From Vibrio sagamiensis NBRC 104589 (GTDB taxonomy: Bacteria; Pseudomonadota; Gammaproteobacteria; Enterobacterales; Vibrionaceae), in the NCBI RefSeq assembly GCF_007990935.1, contig NZ_BJXJ01000012.1, forward strand, positions 1-64,000: a DNA stretch of 64,000 nucleotides, read 5' to 3'. The notes under the pieces are model-generated. The model saw nothing but the letters and a program-made list of their open reading frames with translations. It had not been told where the DNA came from and made no database searches. This document shows positions 1-9,307 of this stretch, piece by piece (the first letter of the stretch is position 1; each line of letters opens with the position of its first letter). The position numbers and the translations under genes were made by a program.

Positions 1-41
1 AATTTTTGCAACAAACCCGCCCATTGCTCGTCGCGGATTCG

Positions 42-1241
42 TTATTGGAAAGCTGTTGTTACCTGAGATTGATGGGTGTGCTTTAAAAATCTCAGAGCAA
101 CAAACATGGCTAGATATAAGCATGAACCGCCGATTGCGACGCTAGACCATCCACCGTGCTGCCAACAATACAATAGTAAAAAACCTCCGAGGCTGCCACC
201 AGTGTAATAGTGAACCAAATACAGTGCGGTGGCCGTTGCTTTAGCGTGAGTAGCATTTTGACCGACCCATGCATATGCAAGAGTATGAGTGAAAAAAGAT
301 CCAAAGCTGATCAACACTAAAGCAAGCAAGATAAAGCTTAAACTATCGATGGCTGCTATCCACATACCAGCAAAACTAATGCTGGTGCCAATGCACATAC
401 CTAATATCGGCGAATAGACTTTACTCCAGTATCCCGCACATCGAGATGAAAGGGTGCCACCCAAATAACATAGGAAAATCAAAGATGCTAATCCAACTGG
501 CACGTTATGTGGGGCACTAACAAGTCGAAAACCCATTACAGAGTAGAGGTTAACGAACAAGGCAAAATTCAAACTGCCTACAAGCATCGCAATCCATATC
601 TTTTTATTTCTCAGATGTTTTACAATTGCTCGATTGTGGTGTCTGATACTGCATGATGAACGAGTAAAATGTCGCTGATCCGGCAACCAATAATATACGG
701 CAATCACACCAATCAGTGTCACGAACATGACGACTTCTATAGCAGTATTGACATCAAAGTGTTCTGCTAATTGCCCACCTACGATTCGACCAGCAATGCC
801 GCCAAGAGAATTAGCTGCAATGTAGGAACCAATAGCCATAGAGAAAGCTTGCTTATCTAATTCTTCTGCCATGTAGGCTACTGCTACCGCTACGAATGCA
901 GAGAGAGCAACCCCTAATAAGGCTCGACAAAACACTAAGAAGAGAAAAGAGTGGCCGAATAACATTAAGGTTGAAATGGTTGGAATAGCGAATAACCCAA
1001 ACATCATGACCGGTTTTCGCCCAAGAGATTCAGATAAAATTGCCATGGGCACTAAACCAAAAGAAAGTGCAAGGGTGGTGGAGGCAAACAACCAGTTAAC
1101 CTGAGTTTCGGAAATGGCAAATTGAGCCGCAAAGCTTGGCAGCATGGATTGCAACAGATATAAATTGACGAATACTAAAAATGCGCCAAGAGCGAGAACA
1201 CGAGTGGTACGTTTATATTCTGAAGTGCCGAATGCGATCAT
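42..1241 (-). CDS. MFS transporter, YnfM-like
   Basis: A 399-residue inner-membrane protein with about 12 hydrophobic segments, typical of the major facilitator superfamily. The loop between TM2 and TM3 carries the MFS signature (SESLGRKPVM, about residues 70-79). Gene order supports a YnfM-type drug/metabolite exporter: a LysR regulator is divergently transcribed from a 110-bp gap, as in the ynfL-ynfM pair of enterobacteria. The ATG at 1239-1241 begins MIAFGTSEYKR. The stop lies only 41 bp from the window edge, and that remnant holds no readable gene. The substrate cannot be told from sequence. Confidence 0.85.
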   Translation of the reverse strand: MIAFGTSEYKRTTRVLALGAFLVFVNLYLLQSMLPSFAAQFAISETQVNWLFASTTLALSFGLVPMAILSESLGRKPVMMFGLFAIPTISTLMLFGHSFLFLVFCRALLGVALSAFVAVAVAYMAEELDKQAFSMAIGSYIAANSLGGIAGRIVGGQLAEHFDVNTAIEVVMFVTLIGVIAVYYWLPDQRHFTRSSCSIRHHNRAIVKHLRNKKIWIAMLVGSLNFALFVNLYSVMGFRLVSAPHNVPVGLASLIFLCYLGGTLSSRCAGYWSKVYSPILGMCIGTSISFAGMWIAAIDSLSFILLALVLISFGSFFTHTLAYAWVGQNATHAKATATALYLVHYYTGGSLGGFLLLYCWQHGGWSSVAIGGSCLYLAMFVALRFLKHTHQSQVTTAFQ

Positions 1242-1351
1242 GATTTTGCCTAATGCTGGAAAGCGGTTTCAATAAAACGTGATCAATCTATCATTTAAGC
1301 CGTGATTAATAAAATATATTAAAAATATGGTCACGATAAATTTTTGATCTT
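1242..1351. promoter_or_regulatory. divergent promoter region between MFS and LysR genes
   Basis: AT-rich gap between two divergent genes. Short inverted arms CGTGA (1301-1305) and TCACG (1331-1335) flank an AT-rich core, a layout that would suit a LysR-family operator controlling both genes. The operator role is inference from position only. Confidence 0.35.
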
Positions 1352-2221
1352 ATGGAATCGAAGCAACTCAGGCACTTTCTCGCAGTCGCACAACATGGCA
1401 ATTTTACTCATGCTGCTAAAGCTCTATACATTGCTCAGCCTGCATTAAGTGTCTCTATCAAAAAGTTTGAACAATCATTAGGTGTCACCTTATTTCGCCG
1501 GAATGATAAAGCGGTCACATTAACTCAAGAGGGCGAAGTTTTACTTGTGCATGCCCAGCGAGTGATTGAGCAGCTTCGTGATGCCCAACTTGCGATTGAT
1601 GAGTTAAAAGGGTTGACCAAGGGAGAAGTACGGTTGGGGACACCATCCATGATGGGGAGTTACTTTTTCCCTAACATTATTATGGCCTTTAAGAGCCAAT
1701 ATCCTGAACTCAAGTTAACGTTGGTTGAAGCGGGTACTCAATCTATTCGCGAGATGCTGCTTAATGGTGAGCTCGACATTGGCGTGATCAGTAGTACCGA
1801 AGAATCTGATGATATTGAAAGTGACCATTTATTTTCTAGTCAGATGGTTGCTGCTGTCGGAGCAGGGCATGATCTAGCAAAACAGGAAAGCATCAACTTT
1901 GAGGCGTTTTTCGATCATGAACTGGTTTTATTTCAACATGGCTACTTTCATCGTGAGTTTTTAGAGCAAATCCAACAAGCAAAAGGGTTTGAAATGAGAT
2001 CGGCGTTTGAAACGAATTTACTGCCTTTGATTTTGAGCATTATCAAGCAAGAGTTTGCCATTACCGCTTTGCTCGAGCTAGTCACGCAAAACGAATCAGA
2101 TATCGTTGGTATTCCTTTCGAACCTCCAGTCAACTTAGACCTTGCACTAGCTTGGAAAAAACACGGCTATTTGTCGATTGCTGATCGCACCTTTATTGAC
2201 TTTGTGAAGCGCTTTGTTTGA
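1352..2221 (+). CDS. LysR-family transcriptional regulator, YnfL-like
   Basis: A 289-residue LysR regulator of normal family length. The N-terminal winged helix-turn-helix (about residues 1-60) has the usual pattern: FLAVAQHGNFTHAAKAL, then QPALS and a recognition helix ending in LGVTLFRR. The remainder matches the LysR substrate-binding fold, beginning GEVRLGTPS near residue 91. It is divergent from the MFS transporter, so it most likely controls that gene and itself; the inducer is unknown. Confidence 0.9.
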   Translation: MESKQLRHFLAVAQHGNFTHAAKALYIAQPALSVSIKKFEQSLGVTLFRRNDKAVTLTQEGEVLLVHAQRVIEQLRDAQLAIDELKGLTKGEVRLGTPSMMGSYFFPNIIMAFKSQYPELKLTLVEAGTQSIREMLLNGELDIGVISSTEESDDIESDHLFSSQMVAAVGAGHDLAKQESINFEAFFDHELVLFQHGYFHREFLEQIQQAKGFEMRSAFETNLLPLILSIIKQEFAITALLELVTQNESDIVGIPFEPPVNLDLALAWKKHGYLSIADRTFIDFVKRFV

Positions 2222-2240
2222 ACGGATTCTTAAGCGTGAA

Positions 2241-2471
2241 TCAGTTCGAGTTGTACATCTTGTCAAAGTTCTTTGGGTTCCAACCTATCATCACACGATC
2301 ACCAATCTTTAGTACTGGTAACGAACGTGCACCCATGGCATCAAGCTCTTTACGGCCTCGTTGCATTTTGGCGTTACAAAGACGGTAGGTAATGTTTTTT
2401 GAATCAAGATAACGTTGAGCATCTTTGCAATGTGGGCATTTATCTTTGACGTAAAGCACGACACGTTTCAT
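2241..2471 (-). CDS. glutaredoxin-family protein (CPHC)
   Basis: A 76-residue single-domain thioredoxin-fold protein. It has a CPHC dithiol at residues 12-15 after the first beta strand (RVVLYVKDK) and the cis-proline segment SLPVLKIGD after the third helix. Size and layout fit the small NrdH/glutaredoxin-like family that reduces disulfides in the cytoplasm. It converges with the LysR gene 19 bp away and has no obvious operon partner. The physiological substrate is unknown. Confidence 0.85.
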   Translation of the reverse strand: MKRVVLYVKDKCPHCKDAQRYLDSKNITYRLCNAKMQRGRKELDAMGARSLPVLKIGDRVMIGWNPKNFDKMYNSN

Positions 2472-2610
2472 ACAATATGAATCCTGTTATTATCGGGTAG
2501 AGGAGTGTAACCAGCTTTATCGGCAAAGGAAAGGGTAAACCTTTAATGAAAGTTATCTCTGTCTAAGGTATATTGAGCCACTTTGTTTTCTCTATAGATG
2601 CTCGTTACTC

Positions 2611-3126
2611 ATGCATTCATCACTTCGTTATATTCAAGGTTATCCGCAGCACATTATTGAGCAAGTCAATACTTTAGTTGAGGATGGTAAGTTGATCCCG
2701 TGGTTTGAGCGACGTTATCCTGACAAGCACCAAATTCAGAGCGAAAAAGCACTTTATGAATATGCCATGGCGATTAAAAATCGTTGCATGAAGAAGGCTG
2801 CCCCAATCAGTAAAGTTGTCTACGATAAAAAGATCCATGCGGTGAACAATGCGCTTGGTTTACACAGTGTGATCAGTAAAAACCACGGTGGAAAGCTAAA
2901 ATCCAAAAATGAGATCCGTATAGCGCATGTGTTTAAAAACGCCCCCGAACCTTTATTAAGAATGCTGGTGGTCCATGAGCTGGCGCACGTACGTGAAAAA
3001 AACCACGATAAAGCATTTTACCAATTATGCTGTTATATGGAGCCGGACTATCACCAACTGGAGCTAGATGCACGGTTGTTTATGATTTACCTCGATTTAA
3101 AAGCGAACTCTAATGACAAAGAATAA
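2611..3126 (+). CDS. YgjP-like (SprT/M48-type) metallopeptidase
   Basis: A 171-residue cytosolic protein with a zinc-peptidase motif HELAH at residues 122-126 and the further histidine H132 in KNHDKAF, the pattern of the YgjP-like domain (DUF45). No signal peptide or membrane segment is visible. Its 3' end overlaps rlmF by 14 bp, so the two genes are probably co-translated. Cellular substrates of YgjP-type proteins are not well established. Confidence 0.85.
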   Translation: MHSSLRYIQGYPQHIIEQVNTLVEDGKLIPWFERRYPDKHQIQSEKALYEYAMAIKNRCMKKAAPISKVVYDKKIHAVNNALGLHSVISKNHGGKLKSKNEIRIAHVFKNAPEPLLRMLVVHELAHVREKNHDKAFYQLCCYMEPDYHQLELDARLFMIYLDLKANSNDKE

Positions 3127-4261
3127 TCAGAACTTATCTCACTCTCGGTCGAATCAACCCCGTTCTGAGCATGGTAAGATTAACACGAAAAATAAAGCAA
3201 AGCGCAATAAGCCTCAGTCGACGAGAAAAGCCTTAGTGTCAGAGGTAAACAAAGAGATCGATTTTATTAAAGTGACCAAAAGTGGTTTACATCCTCGCAA
3301 CGCACACCATGGACGCTACGACTTTAAAAAGCTGCTTCACAATGAGCCTCAATTACAAGCGTTTATGGTGAAGAATCCGAATGGCGAGGACACCATTAAT
3401 TTCTCTGATGCACAAGCGGTTAAGGTGCTTAACAGAGCGTTATTAAAAACGTTTTATGATCTTCAATATTGGGATATCCCAGAATATTATTTATGTCCTC
3501 CTATTCCTGGACGTGCGGACTACATCCATCGTATTGCAGAGCTTTTGGACAATGAAGTAAAAGGGCACTATCCACACAAACGAGTACGAGCGCTAGATAT
3601 TGGTGTCGGTGCAAACTGTATTTACCCAATTGTAGGTGTGACTCAATACGCTTGGCATTATATTGGCAGCGATGTAGACCCAACGTCGATAAAGTCTGCA
3701 CAAAAAATCATCAGCGCGAATGATGCTTTGCGTAGCAAGATTGAGGTAATACAACAAACGGCAGACTCAAAGATTTATCACGGCATTATTCAACCGAATC
3801 AGTACTTTGATGTTACAACCTGTAATCCTCCCTTCCACCGTTCAGCTGAAGAAGCGGCTGCGGGTACTGCGCGTAAAAGAGAGAATTTAAAGCTCAACCA
3901 GCAGAAAAAAAAGCCGACTAATGGGAAAAATACATTCCAACATTCAAATAGCGCCAAGCAAGCCAAACTGAATTTTGGTGGGCAGAAGACAGAGCTTTGG
4001 TGCAAAGGTGGCGAGGAAGCGTTCATTCGTAAAATGGCGCTGGAGAGTCAGGATTTTCGTACACAAGTGCTTTGGTTTACCACCTTAATCTCCAAAAAAG
4101 ACAATGTTCGTCCGATGAGAAAGCAACTTGAAAAACTTGGAGTAAAAGCGATTAGGGTGATTGAGATGAGTCAAGGCCAAAAAGTGAGTCGCTTGATGGC
4201 ATGGTCATACATGAGTGCGAAAGAAAGGAAGCAGTGGATCGCGCTAAACAGAACATCTTGA
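3113..4261 (+). CDS. rlmF: 23S rRNA (adenine(1618)-N6)-methyltransferase RlmF
   Basis: A 382-residue SAM-dependent methylase that modifies A1618 of 23S rRNA. A very basic, low-complexity N-terminus (residues 1-45) precedes the conserved KSGLHPRNAHHGRYDF block. The SAM-binding motif DIGVGANCIYP lies at 162-172 and the N6-adenine methylase catalytic motif NPPF at 238-241. A Lys/Asn/Gln-rich insert (about 250-285) follows the catalytic loop, as is common in this family. The start overlaps the preceding metallopeptidase gene and a strong hairpin terminator follows. Confidence 0.95.
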   Translation: MTKNNQNLSHSRSNQPRSEHGKINTKNKAKRNKPQSTRKALVSEVNKEIDFIKVTKSGLHPRNAHHGRYDFKKLLHNEPQLQAFMVKNPNGEDTINFSDAQAVKVLNRALLKTFYDLQYWDIPEYYLCPPIPGRADYIHRIAELLDNEVKGHYPHKRVRALDIGVGANCIYPIVGVTQYAWHYIGSDVDPTSIKSAQKIISANDALRSKIEVIQQTADSKIYHGIIQPNQYFDVTTCNPPFHRSAEEAAAGTARKRENLKLNQQKKKPTNGKNTFQHSNSAKQAKLNFGGQKTELWCKGGEEAFIRKMALESQDFRTQVLWFTTLISKKDNVRPMRKQLEKLGVKAIRVIEMSQGQKVSRLMAWSYMSAKERKQWIALNRTS

Positions 4262-4298
4262 TTTACTTGAATATATATCCAACTGGCTTGGGGTATAT

Positions 4299-4327
4299 AA
4301 ATTAGGGGTGAAACTGACCCCTAATTT
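4299..4327. terminator. bidirectional rho-independent terminator
   Basis: Perfect 11-bp inverted repeat AAATTAGGGGT (4299-4309) / ACCCCTAATTT (4317-4327) around a 7-nt loop, sitting between the convergent rlmF and VOC genes. A/T runs on both sides would let it serve both strands. Confidence 0.8.
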
Positions 4328-4340
4328 ATTGCTGGTAAAG

Positions 4341-5078
4341 CTACTTACTAGCGAGTCCTGCATTGTGCAAGCTTTGGCTGTTAATGATCAGTCCGTTCTG
4401 ACTGGTGATTTCAAATAAACCAGCTTCATCTTCTTGCGGGACAACAAAAGGTTGCTCAGTCTCAATTAATTGAAACTCAAGCAAAGTATAGGGCCTTTGC
4501 CAGAGCCATTCTCTATTCTCGACAGCAGTCAGATCTGCATTCGGTAAGCTCTCATCTATCCAACTGAAAAAATACAGTGTAAAGCCGTAATCAGTGACTG
4601 GTTGGATCGATTTGAGTATTAAGCCTTGTTGTTGGCACCACGAGAGCATTTGCTGTTTATCGTGGCATCTTACACTGATATGTGCGACTGTCGCTCCAGA
4701 GGCAATAGGATGTGAGAGCTCCGTTGGAGGTGTTGAGCCTGAAAACGTGGTTTGCAATAGTTCAATAGTCATGCCATTGGGATCACTGAGGTGAGCCAAA
4801 TAGCCGATATCGCGGAACTGAGCTGGCTGTGTGACAAAATACCCTTGCTGTTGTAACCATTGACAGGCGAGATCAAGGTTGACCACGGTGATACCAATTT
4901 TCCAGAACAAGTCTTGAGCTTTAGGCTGATAAGTTTGACCAATGTCGGTAAAAGACAAGCTTGCGCCTGGATTATCAAACCGCCAGCCATGCTCTGTTGG
5001 CGTCATACCTAAAATGTTCTGGTAAAAATTTTCATGATCTTTAGCCAGATTGGCTTTTATCGACACAGTTGAAAACAT
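4341..5078 (-). CDS. two-domain VOC (glyoxalase/dioxygenase superfamily) protein
   Basis: A 245-residue soluble protein made of two vicinal-oxygen-chelate modules (about residues 1-112 and 125-240). The first ends with the typical block HLSDPNGMTIELLQT. The second begins with HISVRCHDK and is more divergent. It resembles glyoxalase/bleomycin-resistance proteins, whose reactions vary widely, so no substrate is assigned. It ends against the hairpin shared with rlmF and is followed by an NTF2-like gene on the same strand about 100 bp away. Confidence 0.8.
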   Translation of the reverse strand: MFSTVSIKANLAKDHENFYQNILGMTPTEHGWRFDNPGASLSFTDIGQTYQPKAQDLFWKIGITVVNLDLACQWLQQQGYFVTQPAQFRDIGYLAHLSDPNGMTIELLQTTFSGSTPPTELSHPIASGATVAHISVRCHDKQQMLSWCQQQGLILKSIQPVTDYGFTLYFFSWIDESLPNADLTAVENREWLWQRPYTLLEFQLIETEQPFVVPQEDEAGLFEITSQNGLIINSQSLHNAGLASK

Positions 5079-5180
5079 CCGTTGCTCCGCTATTGTTTTT
5101 GTGATGATAGGGCCGTTAAGAGTATTTTGTTTGTCGACCCTAATCTTTCACTTTATTTATTCGATACGCTTTAAGCGGGC

Positions 5181-5552
5181 TTAGCGCTCACCCAGAGCCT
5201 CAAACTCATCGTAGATCAGACGTGCTTTACCGTCACTCTGAACTTGAAAGTGTTCTTTATGAACCACACCATAAGCTTTATTCATTTTCCATTTGCTGCT
5301 CAGAATGTAGCAGTTGTTATCTACCGCTTCCCATTCAGTATCGATGTATTCAACATCAGAGAAACCCTGTTCAATAAGGTTTGCCCAAAATGTTTCGATT
5401 TCTTCTCTGCCTTTAAAAGTACCAAATGGCTTCGCAACCATTTCACAGTCTTCAACGTACTGCTCGGCACAACCTTTTGCATCACCTGAGTTAAAAGCAT
5501 TTTGCCAAGCTAAGCTTGCAGCTTTACATGCATCTAAAATTTCTTGGGACAT
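5181..5552 (-). CDS. SnoaL/DUF4440-like NTF2-fold protein
   Basis: A 123-residue cone-shaped NTF2-like domain: ACKAASLAWQNAFNSGDAKG, EQYVEDCEMVAKPFG and the later IYDEFEALG are typical of SnoaL/DUF4440 proteins. The reading frame stays open upstream to 5621, but the ATG at 5550-5552 (MSQEIL) has a good AGGAAA ribosome site and gives the normal family length, so it is chosen. Members act as small enzymes or binding domains; the function here is unknown. Confidence 0.8.
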   Translation of the reverse strand: MSQEILDACKAASLAWQNAFNSGDAKGCAEQYVEDCEMVAKPFGTFKGREEIETFWANLIEQGFSDVEYIDTEWEAVDNNCYILSSKWKMNKAYGVVHKEHFQVQSDGKARLIYDEFEALGER

Positions 5553-6281
5553 TTCCGTATTTCCTATGTTGTATGAATGAACGAAACACAATGTAACCCA
5601 ATTAATAGACGTTAAAAACAAGGTAATTAGAAATTACTGTTTTATTTTAAAGAACAATTGTTAATTAATCCTGCGGCTACAAATTAAAGATTACTTGGTG
5701 TATATGTCTGGCTATGTTGTTGAGCATTCCTGCTTATATATCCTCGTAAGTGTAATCAACACTTGTACTCAGGTTGTCGAAACCTATGTTTAAATTATGT
5801 ACTTGATTAAGCATAATGACGCCTCCTATGCCAGATACGGTTAATGCTTTTAGATCTTGGATTCTGTATTTCTGTTATATTTTCCTTCAGTATCGACAAA
5901 CGATTTAAAAACTACTACTGCTTTAGTGTGACACGTTGTTGATGTCATCAGTGCCACCAGAACGAAAAGTGTGGGTGTTTTATCAATCTATCCACTTGAT
6001 AGATAATATATTTTCAACTAATTTTTTATTAGTAAAGACACTTGCTACTTTGGAATTAGAGGAAGAGATAGGAGGGCGCCTACTTAAAGAAGGCTGCTCC
6101 CACAAGTGCATTTTGTCAGGCCAAGTGGGTATGTTTAAAAAGAAGTGATGGACTGGTGGTAAATTAATAACTTAAGAGATTTATTAGTTTGATGGTGTTC
6201 ACAATATATCGATTAGAGTTCAGTTCATCTTTTTTGTGGATGGTTTTAAAATGAGAAACACACCTATGCCAATGAGAAACC
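5553..6281. other. gene-poor AT-rich spacer
   Basis: About 730 bp without a convincing gene. A TTG-initiated 70-codon frame (5936-6148) has no ribosome site. Its last third (about 6060-6148) is less AT-rich than the surroundings and could be a decayed coding fragment, but no family was recognised. Confidence 0.5.
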
Positions 6282-6782
6282 ATGCTTTCAGAAGTTAAAT
6301 ATTTAATCGAAAAATTTAATTTAAAACCACACCCAGAGGGTGGGTACTTTTCTGAAAATTACCGTTCGGAAGAGACATTCAGCTACCAACCGGAAAGGTT
6401 TAATGGTGAACATGTTTTCAAGACATCTATTTACTATCTCTTAGAAAAAGAAAACGTCTCGATGTTTCACCGATTAAAACAAGATGAACTGTGGCATCAC
6501 TATACTGGATGTGATGTTGTTCTTCATCTCCTTGAAGCTAAAACGGGCTATCAAAAAATAGATTTGGGGTGTTCGTTTGGAAATCCTGAAGCATCTTATC
6601 AGGCTCTAATTCCTAGGAATGTGTGGTTTGCTGCTGAGCTAAAAAATAAATCTCATTTTGCATTGATTGGCTGTACAGCATCGCCTGGGTTTGAGTTTTC
6701 TGATTGGGAATTAGCGAAAAAAAAGCAGCTTGTTAAGAACTTCCCCGAAGAAAGTGCACTTATCGCAAGAATTATGGAGTAA
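6282..6782 (+). CDS. cupin-fold protein, DUF985 (Cupin_5) family
   Basis: A 166-residue cytosolic protein with the DUF985 cupin signatures: LKPHPEGGYFSENYRS at the start, TSIYYLLE, the metal/ligand-site segment FHRLKQDELWHHYTG, and the C-terminal block CTASPGFEFSDWELA. Members of this family (for example yeast YML079w) are dimeric cupins, mostly without a known reaction. The gene stands alone in AT-rich DNA with long spacers on both sides, suggesting an accessory acquisition. Confidence 0.85.
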   Translation: MLSEVKYLIEKFNLKPHPEGGYFSENYRSEETFSYQPERFNGEHVFKTSIYYLLEKENVSMFHRLKQDELWHHYTGCDVVLHLLEAKTGYQKIDLGCSFGNPEASYQALIPRNVWFAAELKNKSHFALIGCTASPGFEFSDWELAKKKQLVKNFPEESALIARIME

Positions 6783-7608
6783 GTTTTAGTTGAGTGTCCT
6801 ATTTTTTATTATTCTAGATTCAGCCCTCGTTTTGATAACGGACTCTTCAGTCTATAAAATTAGGATGCTAGTCGGTAGATAATTAAATAAAGATAATTAG
6901 TGTTAGATGAAGCTAGCATCACATCACTATCCTTTTTGAAAGGTTTTTTACCTTTAATAAGTTTTGTTCTATTACCTTATTTATAGTTTTCTGGTGCTCT
7001 TTCGACTGTTTATTGGTTTACTGAATCTATTTTTAAGCTAAATGGGAATCTAACTTTGATTTCATGACAATTAATTATACTTCTAATTATAAAGTTTTTT
7101 AGATACGTCGTTTTTTCAAGCAGAAAAGCAATGTTTAGTTAAAGATTAAAGTGTTCACAACTTTGTCTTTAAACTTTAGTAATTTAATTATACTAGGTGT
7201 TGTTAAAGAAAATTATAAATGCATATTTCCAATGTCTTTTTCCTAAGCTTTAATAAATGTACAGGTGTAAATGATGATGGTTAATTTATTGCTTGTTTTG
7301 TTGTTTATTATAGGAGAATTAATGTGACAAATTATTAAGATTAATAGTTGTTTATTGTTAATTTAATGCGGATAAATGAAAATTTAGTATTGTTTTCAAA
7401 TTGCCACTTTTATATTTCAATATGATTGATTTCTTTAAAAAGTTTTTAATGTTTTTTTTGACTATTTTAACTTTATTATCCATTTATTTATAATGAAATA
7501 CACTATTTTTCTTATTGTAGCTTATGGGGAAATTAAGTTAATATCAGGAATTAGATAAGAATAAATAATTGACAATTAGAATATAAGAGATAATTTTTAG
7601 GGGGAGGA
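6783..7608. other. long AT-rich intergenic region
   Basis: About 825 bp with very high A+T and stop codons in all frames. No gene, tRNA or terminator was recognised. The last bases carry a strong ribosome site (GGGGGAGG) for the next gene. Such DNA is typical of horizontally acquired, H-NS-silenced regions in vibrios (inference). Confidence 0.5.
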
Positions 7609-8067
7609 ATGAGTAAAATATATTTATCGGCTGGTCTATTAAAGAAAGATCCATATTCTTTTGGTCTTGGTGGTGTAATCCTAGTAACTTTATTGATATC
7701 TTTTTTTTGGTTTTCTTTAGTAATCAATAGTTACGAGCTTTGGCAAAACGGGGTTCAAAAAAAAGCCACGTTAATCTCCATCGAGAATGTAAATCGCCCA
7801 TTTAGGGGAAATGTGGTGAGCTATTATAAAATGGAAATTGATGGAGAAAGCATAATACGTTGTTTTTGTCATTCTAATAACGTATTAATCGAAGGGTTAG
7901 CCTATGATGTTTTAGTTGCAGGGAATAATAACAGAATAATTCTAGGTCATGAAGATGATGGCCTATTAAAGATATTTATTGCACAATGTCAAGCACGAGA
8001 ACTTATTGTTTATACAATAACTTATATCCTTATTGTCTTTTTTGCTCTTCGGCGTGGTGAAAGTTGA
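7609..8067 (+). CDS. hypothetical membrane protein, DUF3592-like layout
   Basis: A 152-residue protein with one transmembrane segment near residues 20-42, a soluble beta-rich middle (YYKMEIDGESIIRCFCHSN) and a second transmembrane segment near 130-147. This TM-domain-TM layout recalls DUF3592 proteins, but similarity is weak and no function is known. The start is supported by a near-perfect ribosome site (GGGGGAGG) 6 bp upstream. It is an isolated gene in AT-rich DNA. Confidence 0.6.
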   Translation: MSKIYLSAGLLKKDPYSFGLGGVILVTLLISFFWFSLVINSYELWQNGVQKKATLISIENVNRPFRGNVVSYYKMEIDGESIIRCFCHSNNVLIEGLAYDVLVAGNNNRIILGHEDDGLLKIFIAQCQARELIVYTITYILIVFFALRRGES

Positions 8068-8139
8068 GTCATTCTAGAGGGCTTGTAATTATTTACCTTA
8101 TCTAATCCTCAATAAATGATAAAATTATATACATAAGAA

Positions 8140-8177
8140 TTGCCAATATTTTAAATTAATGGAATCGATATTGGCAA
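8140..8177. repeat. 10-bp inverted repeat between convergent genes
   Basis: TTGCCAATAT (8140-8149) and ATATTGGCAA (8168-8177) form a perfect 10-bp stem with an 18-nt loop, midway between the ends of two convergent genes. It has no clear T-run, so it is only a possible terminator. Confidence 0.4.
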
Positions 8178-8194
8178 CAACTTTCCACAGTAAC

Positions 8195-8530
8195 TTAGAT
8201 TAGCTCAATAGGCCCATGATCATCACAATGGTCACCATGCTGGTGGTGAAGGCGACCATCAACGATGTAGTCTCTGTGGTCGCCATGCACTATACTTTCG
8301 TGTCCACAATTAGGGCCGTGAATATGCCCATTACATGATGTTGTAGGTTTGCATATACTAGGATTGATATCATTAATCTGAATGGTGTGCTCATCACAAT
8401 GGTCACCATGTGGGTGGTGAAGCTTACCGTCAACTAAGTAGTCGATATGATTGTTGTGTCGAATTGCAGTGTGACCACAATTAGAGTTATGAATATGATT
8501 TTCATGTTTATGTATGTTTTGACAAGGCAT
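8195..8530 (-). CDS. His-rich metal-binding protein with duplicated module
   Basis: A 111-residue cytosolic protein with 22 histidines and 7 cysteines, built from two tandem copies of one module. Each copy runs NCGH-x4-H, then DY[LI]VDG[KR]LHH, then HGDHCD[ED]H. Spacing of the ligands suggests one or more zinc (or other transition-metal) sites per module. Similar proteins are widespread in proteobacteria, often near metal transport genes, but their role is not settled. Here no transporter is adjacent. Metal storage or buffering is the most likely role (inference). Confidence 0.75.
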   Translation of the reverse strand: MPCQNIHKHENHIHNSNCGHTAIRHNNHIDYLVDGKLHHPHGDHCDEHTIQINDINPSICKPTTSCNGHIHGPNCGHESIVHGDHRDYIVDGRLHHQHGDHCDDHGPIELI

Positions 8531-8956
8531 TGCTAATCTCCTTAGTTAGGTTATTGACTCATACATTCTCAAAAAGTGTAGCTGCTATCTTTCAATTTAT
8601 TATATTTGCTCGGCGAAGTGCGATGGATATCAAAAGGATTATTAAAGATTTCACTCAAATAAGGCTTCTTAGCTATGTAATACTCTAATTATCTCTGTAT
8701 GTTATCTGGTAAGGCAACTGCTACGGTAAATATATTCTTTTTTATAATCATTTCTATTTTGACTTATCTTATTTACTAATAAAACATAAATATAAATATT
8801 TAAAATAGCTATTATATTACTTTTAAAATAGTTAATTGATTGAATGTCAATAGTATTTCTTTTATTTTACTTCATTAGTAGATATACTTTCTTTAACTTC
8901 TGTAAGAGTATTGTAACTAAATATTCAAAATATAATAATCGTTTAAAAGAGTTTTT
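8531..8956. other. AT-rich spacer, no gene seen
   Basis: About 425 bp of AT-rich DNA between divergent genes; it must hold the promoters of the His-rich protein gene (minus) and the small secreted protein gene (plus). I looked for a palindromic Zur-like box near the His-rich gene and did not find one. Confidence 0.4.
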
Positions 8957-9307
8957 ATGAAAATTAAATCTATAAGTTTTATCACTATGTTGATAACTGT
9001 ACTAAGTGCTAGTGCTTCTTCTGTCTCTGCTTCAACACCTTATTTTTCATGCTTAGAACTAACAGCAAGAGCATTTTCTAATAGTGATAATTGGCATTAT
9101 AATGGAATTGCAATTGCAACGATAAGGGAAGCAAAAAAATATTGTGGTCCAGACTTTACAACACAAGACTGTTTTGACAATGCATCATTAGAAGCATTAA
9201 AAAGCGTACCGGTCTCGAAAAGGAGTATTGCTCTCCGACATCAAGCAGTAGCGCTTCTTTCTAGTTGTGAAGCGGCTCGAAAGTATTATTACATTAGAAA
9301 TTGGTAA
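8957..9307 (+). CDS. small secreted protein of unknown function
   Basis: A 116-residue protein with a clear Sec signal peptide (KIKSISFITMLITVLSASAS, probable cleavage after SVSA near residue 25). The mature part is about 90 residues with four cysteines (FSCLEL, KYCGPD, QDCFDN, SSCEAA), likely two disulfides in the periplasm or outside the cell. No family was recognised. It lies alone between long AT-rich spacers. Confidence 0.6.
   Translation: MKIKSISFITMLITVLSASASSVSASTPYFSCLELTARAFSNSDNWHYNGIAIATIREAKKYCGPDFTTQDCFDNASLEALKSVPVSKRSIALRHQAVALLSSCEAARKYYYIRNW

Noticed and set aside
5936-6148. 70-codon plus-strand frame
   Set aside because: Starts at TTG without a ribosome site and resembles no family; only its 3' third looks coding-like, so it is mentioned as a possible remnant.
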